Source: Planctomycetota bacterium (GTDB taxonomy: Bacteria; Planctomycetota; UBA1135; GCA-002686595). Taken from it: a stretch of 6,255 nt of DNA. Within the stretch, counting starts at the first letter, position 1, and each line of letters opens with the position of its first letter. Below, in pieces: positions 5,492-6,255 of the stretch. The translations under genes were made by a program, and so were the position numbers. Under the pieces are notes generated by a model. It ran no database searches and was not told where the DNA came from. It saw nothing but the letters and a program-made list of their open reading frames with translations. The DNA is taken from positions 1 to 6,255 of the forward strand of contig SCVU01000672.1 in assembly GCA_004296785.1 (NCBI GenBank). The letters run 5' to 3'.

Positions 5492-6255
5492 ATGGCGAAG
5501 ATCCTGGTCACCGGCGGAGCCGGCTTCATCGGCAGCCACGTGTGCGAGGCGCTGCTCGCGCGCGGCGACGCGGTCGCGATCCTCGACAACTTCAACGACT
5601 TCTACGACCCGCGCATCAAGCGCGCGAACGCGGCGGCGCTCTCCAAGGCGCAGCTCGTCGAGGGCGACATCCGCGACGCCGCGCTGCTCGCGAAGCTCTT
5701 CGCCGACGGTCGCTTCGACGGCGTGATCCACCTCGCGGCGATGGCGGGCGTGCGGCCGTCGCTGAAGGACCCGCTGCACTACGAGGACGTCAACTGCCGC
5801 GGCACGCTGCTCCTGCTCGAGGAGGCGCGCAAGCGCCCCGGCCTGCGCTTCGTGTTCGCGAGTTCGTCCTCGGTCTACGGCGACAACGAGAAGGTGCCGT
5901 TCGCCGAGCACGACGACATCCATCGCCCGGTCTCGCCGTACGCGGCGACGAAGCGAGCGGGCGAGCTGTACTGCTACACGCACCATCACCTCTACGGGAT
6001 CCCGATCAGCGCGCTGCGCTTCTTCACCGTCTACGGGCCGCGCCAGCGGCCGGAGATGGCGATCGCGAAGTTCACGCAGCTGATCGCGGCCGGGAAGCCC
6101 GTGCCGTTCTTCGGCGACGGGACGACGCGGCGCGACTACACGTACGTCGACGACATCGTGCAGGGCGTGCTCGCTTCGTACGACCGCTGCGCCGGCTACG
6201 AGATCTACAACCTCGGCGAGTCGGCGACGACGAGCCTCGCGGAGCTCGTCGACAC
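5492..6255 (+). CDS. NAD-dependent sugar-nucleotide epimerase, probably UDP-glucuronate 4-epimerase (3' end outside window)
   Basis: The first 254 residues of an extended SDR protein; the family is usually about 320-350 long, so the C-terminal fifth to quarter is missing. Predicted reaction: UDP-glucuronate to UDP-galacturonate through a 4-keto intermediate, NAD+ bound. Seen: TGGAGFIGSH at 7-16 for NAD, LDNFNDFYDP at 31-40, HLAAMAGVRPS at 80-90, SSSVYG at 125-130, and the catalytic YAATK (Tyr150, Lys154). Two stretches point to the uronate-epimerase group rather than classical GalE: FTVYGPRQRPEMAIAKF (178-194) and FFGDGTTRRDYTYVDDIVQG (206-225). The start is ATG 5492, directly before the NAD-binding strand, with no earlier start in frame back to the glmS stop. 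No Shine-Dalgarno is visible in the 22-base gap. With the upstream UDP-xylose synthase it forms a second outlet for UDP-glucuronate. A WbpP/GalE-like epimerase with other substrates remains possible because part of the substrate pocket lies outside the window. Confidence 0.88.
   Translation, partial: MAKILVTGGAGFIGSHVCEALLARGDAVAILDNFNDFYDPRIKRANAAALSKAQLVEGDIRDAALLAKLFADGRFDGVIHLAAMAGVRPSLKDPLHYEDVNCRGTLLLLEEARKRPGLRFVFASSSSVYGDNEKVPFAEHDDIHRPVSPYAATKRAGELYCYTHHHLYGIPISALRFFTVYGPRQRPEMAIAKFTQLIAAGKPVPFFGDGTTRRDYTYVDDIVQGVLASYDRCAGYEIYNLGESATTSLAELVD

Noticed and set aside
3592..5595. Minus-strand open frame of 667 codons opposite glmS
   Set aside because: Antisense shadow of a certain glmS; no domain or credible start context.
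2618..6255. The two SDR genes as a recent tandem duplication
   Set aside because: They share only general SDR motifs; family-specific signatures differ strongly and glmS lies between, so they are ancient paralogs of separate families.
1..6255. CRISPR array, mobile element, phage or toxin-antitoxin system
   Set aside because: No spaced direct repeats, terminal inverted repeats, transposase, integrase or small antitoxin-like genes seen; base use is uniform throughout.

Overview
The window is a densely packed, entirely plus-strand block of six genes from a very GC-rich bacterium. Nearly every third codon position is G or C, which is also why long open frames appear on the opposite strand. A lipoprotein-type signal peptide suggests a Gram-negative or other diderm envelope. 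The gene content and style (house-keeping enzymes mixed with a Pro/Gln-tailed lipoprotein) would fit a high-GC planctomycete-like or myxobacterium-like lineage. That placement is a guess: no rRNA or clade-specific marker is present.

Layout: (1) bases 1-191 hold the C-terminal end of accB, the biotin carboxyl carrier protein, with its biotinylation motif. (2) 202-1575 is accC, biotin carboxylase. (3) 1572-2621 is an unrecognised predicted lipoprotein that overlaps the accC stop by four bases (ATGA) and ends in a Pro/Gln/Glu-rich hexapeptide-repeat tail. (4) 2618-3595 is a UDP-glucuronate decarboxylase (UDP-xylose synthase), starting with GTG in a GTGA overlap with the lipoprotein stop. (5) 3598-5469 is glmS, glucosamine-6-phosphate synthase, two bases after the previous stop, with a strong Shine-Dalgarno sequence inside the preceding gene. 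(6) 5492-6255 is the N-terminal three quarters of a second short-chain sugar-nucleotide epimerase, most like UDP-glucuronate 4-epimerase, cut by the window edge. The gaps are 10, -4, -4, 2 and 22 bases. No terminator or obvious promoter is visible, so all six genes could be one transcript.

The genes fall into two metabolic parts. AccB and AccC carry out the biotin-carboxylation half reaction of acetyl-CoA carboxylase (malonyl-CoA for fatty acids). The decarboxylase and the epimerase both use UDP-glucuronate, giving UDP-xylose and UDP-galacturonate respectively, while GlmS makes the glucosamine-6-phosphate needed for UDP-GlcNAc. Together they look like precursor supply for the envelope: lipid plus pentose, uronate and amino-sugar units for surface polysaccharide or LPS. 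The lipoprotein is the only gene of unknown role and the most interesting item. No mobile element, CRISPR array, RNA gene or defence system was seen, and I found no convincing evidence of a wholly new system.
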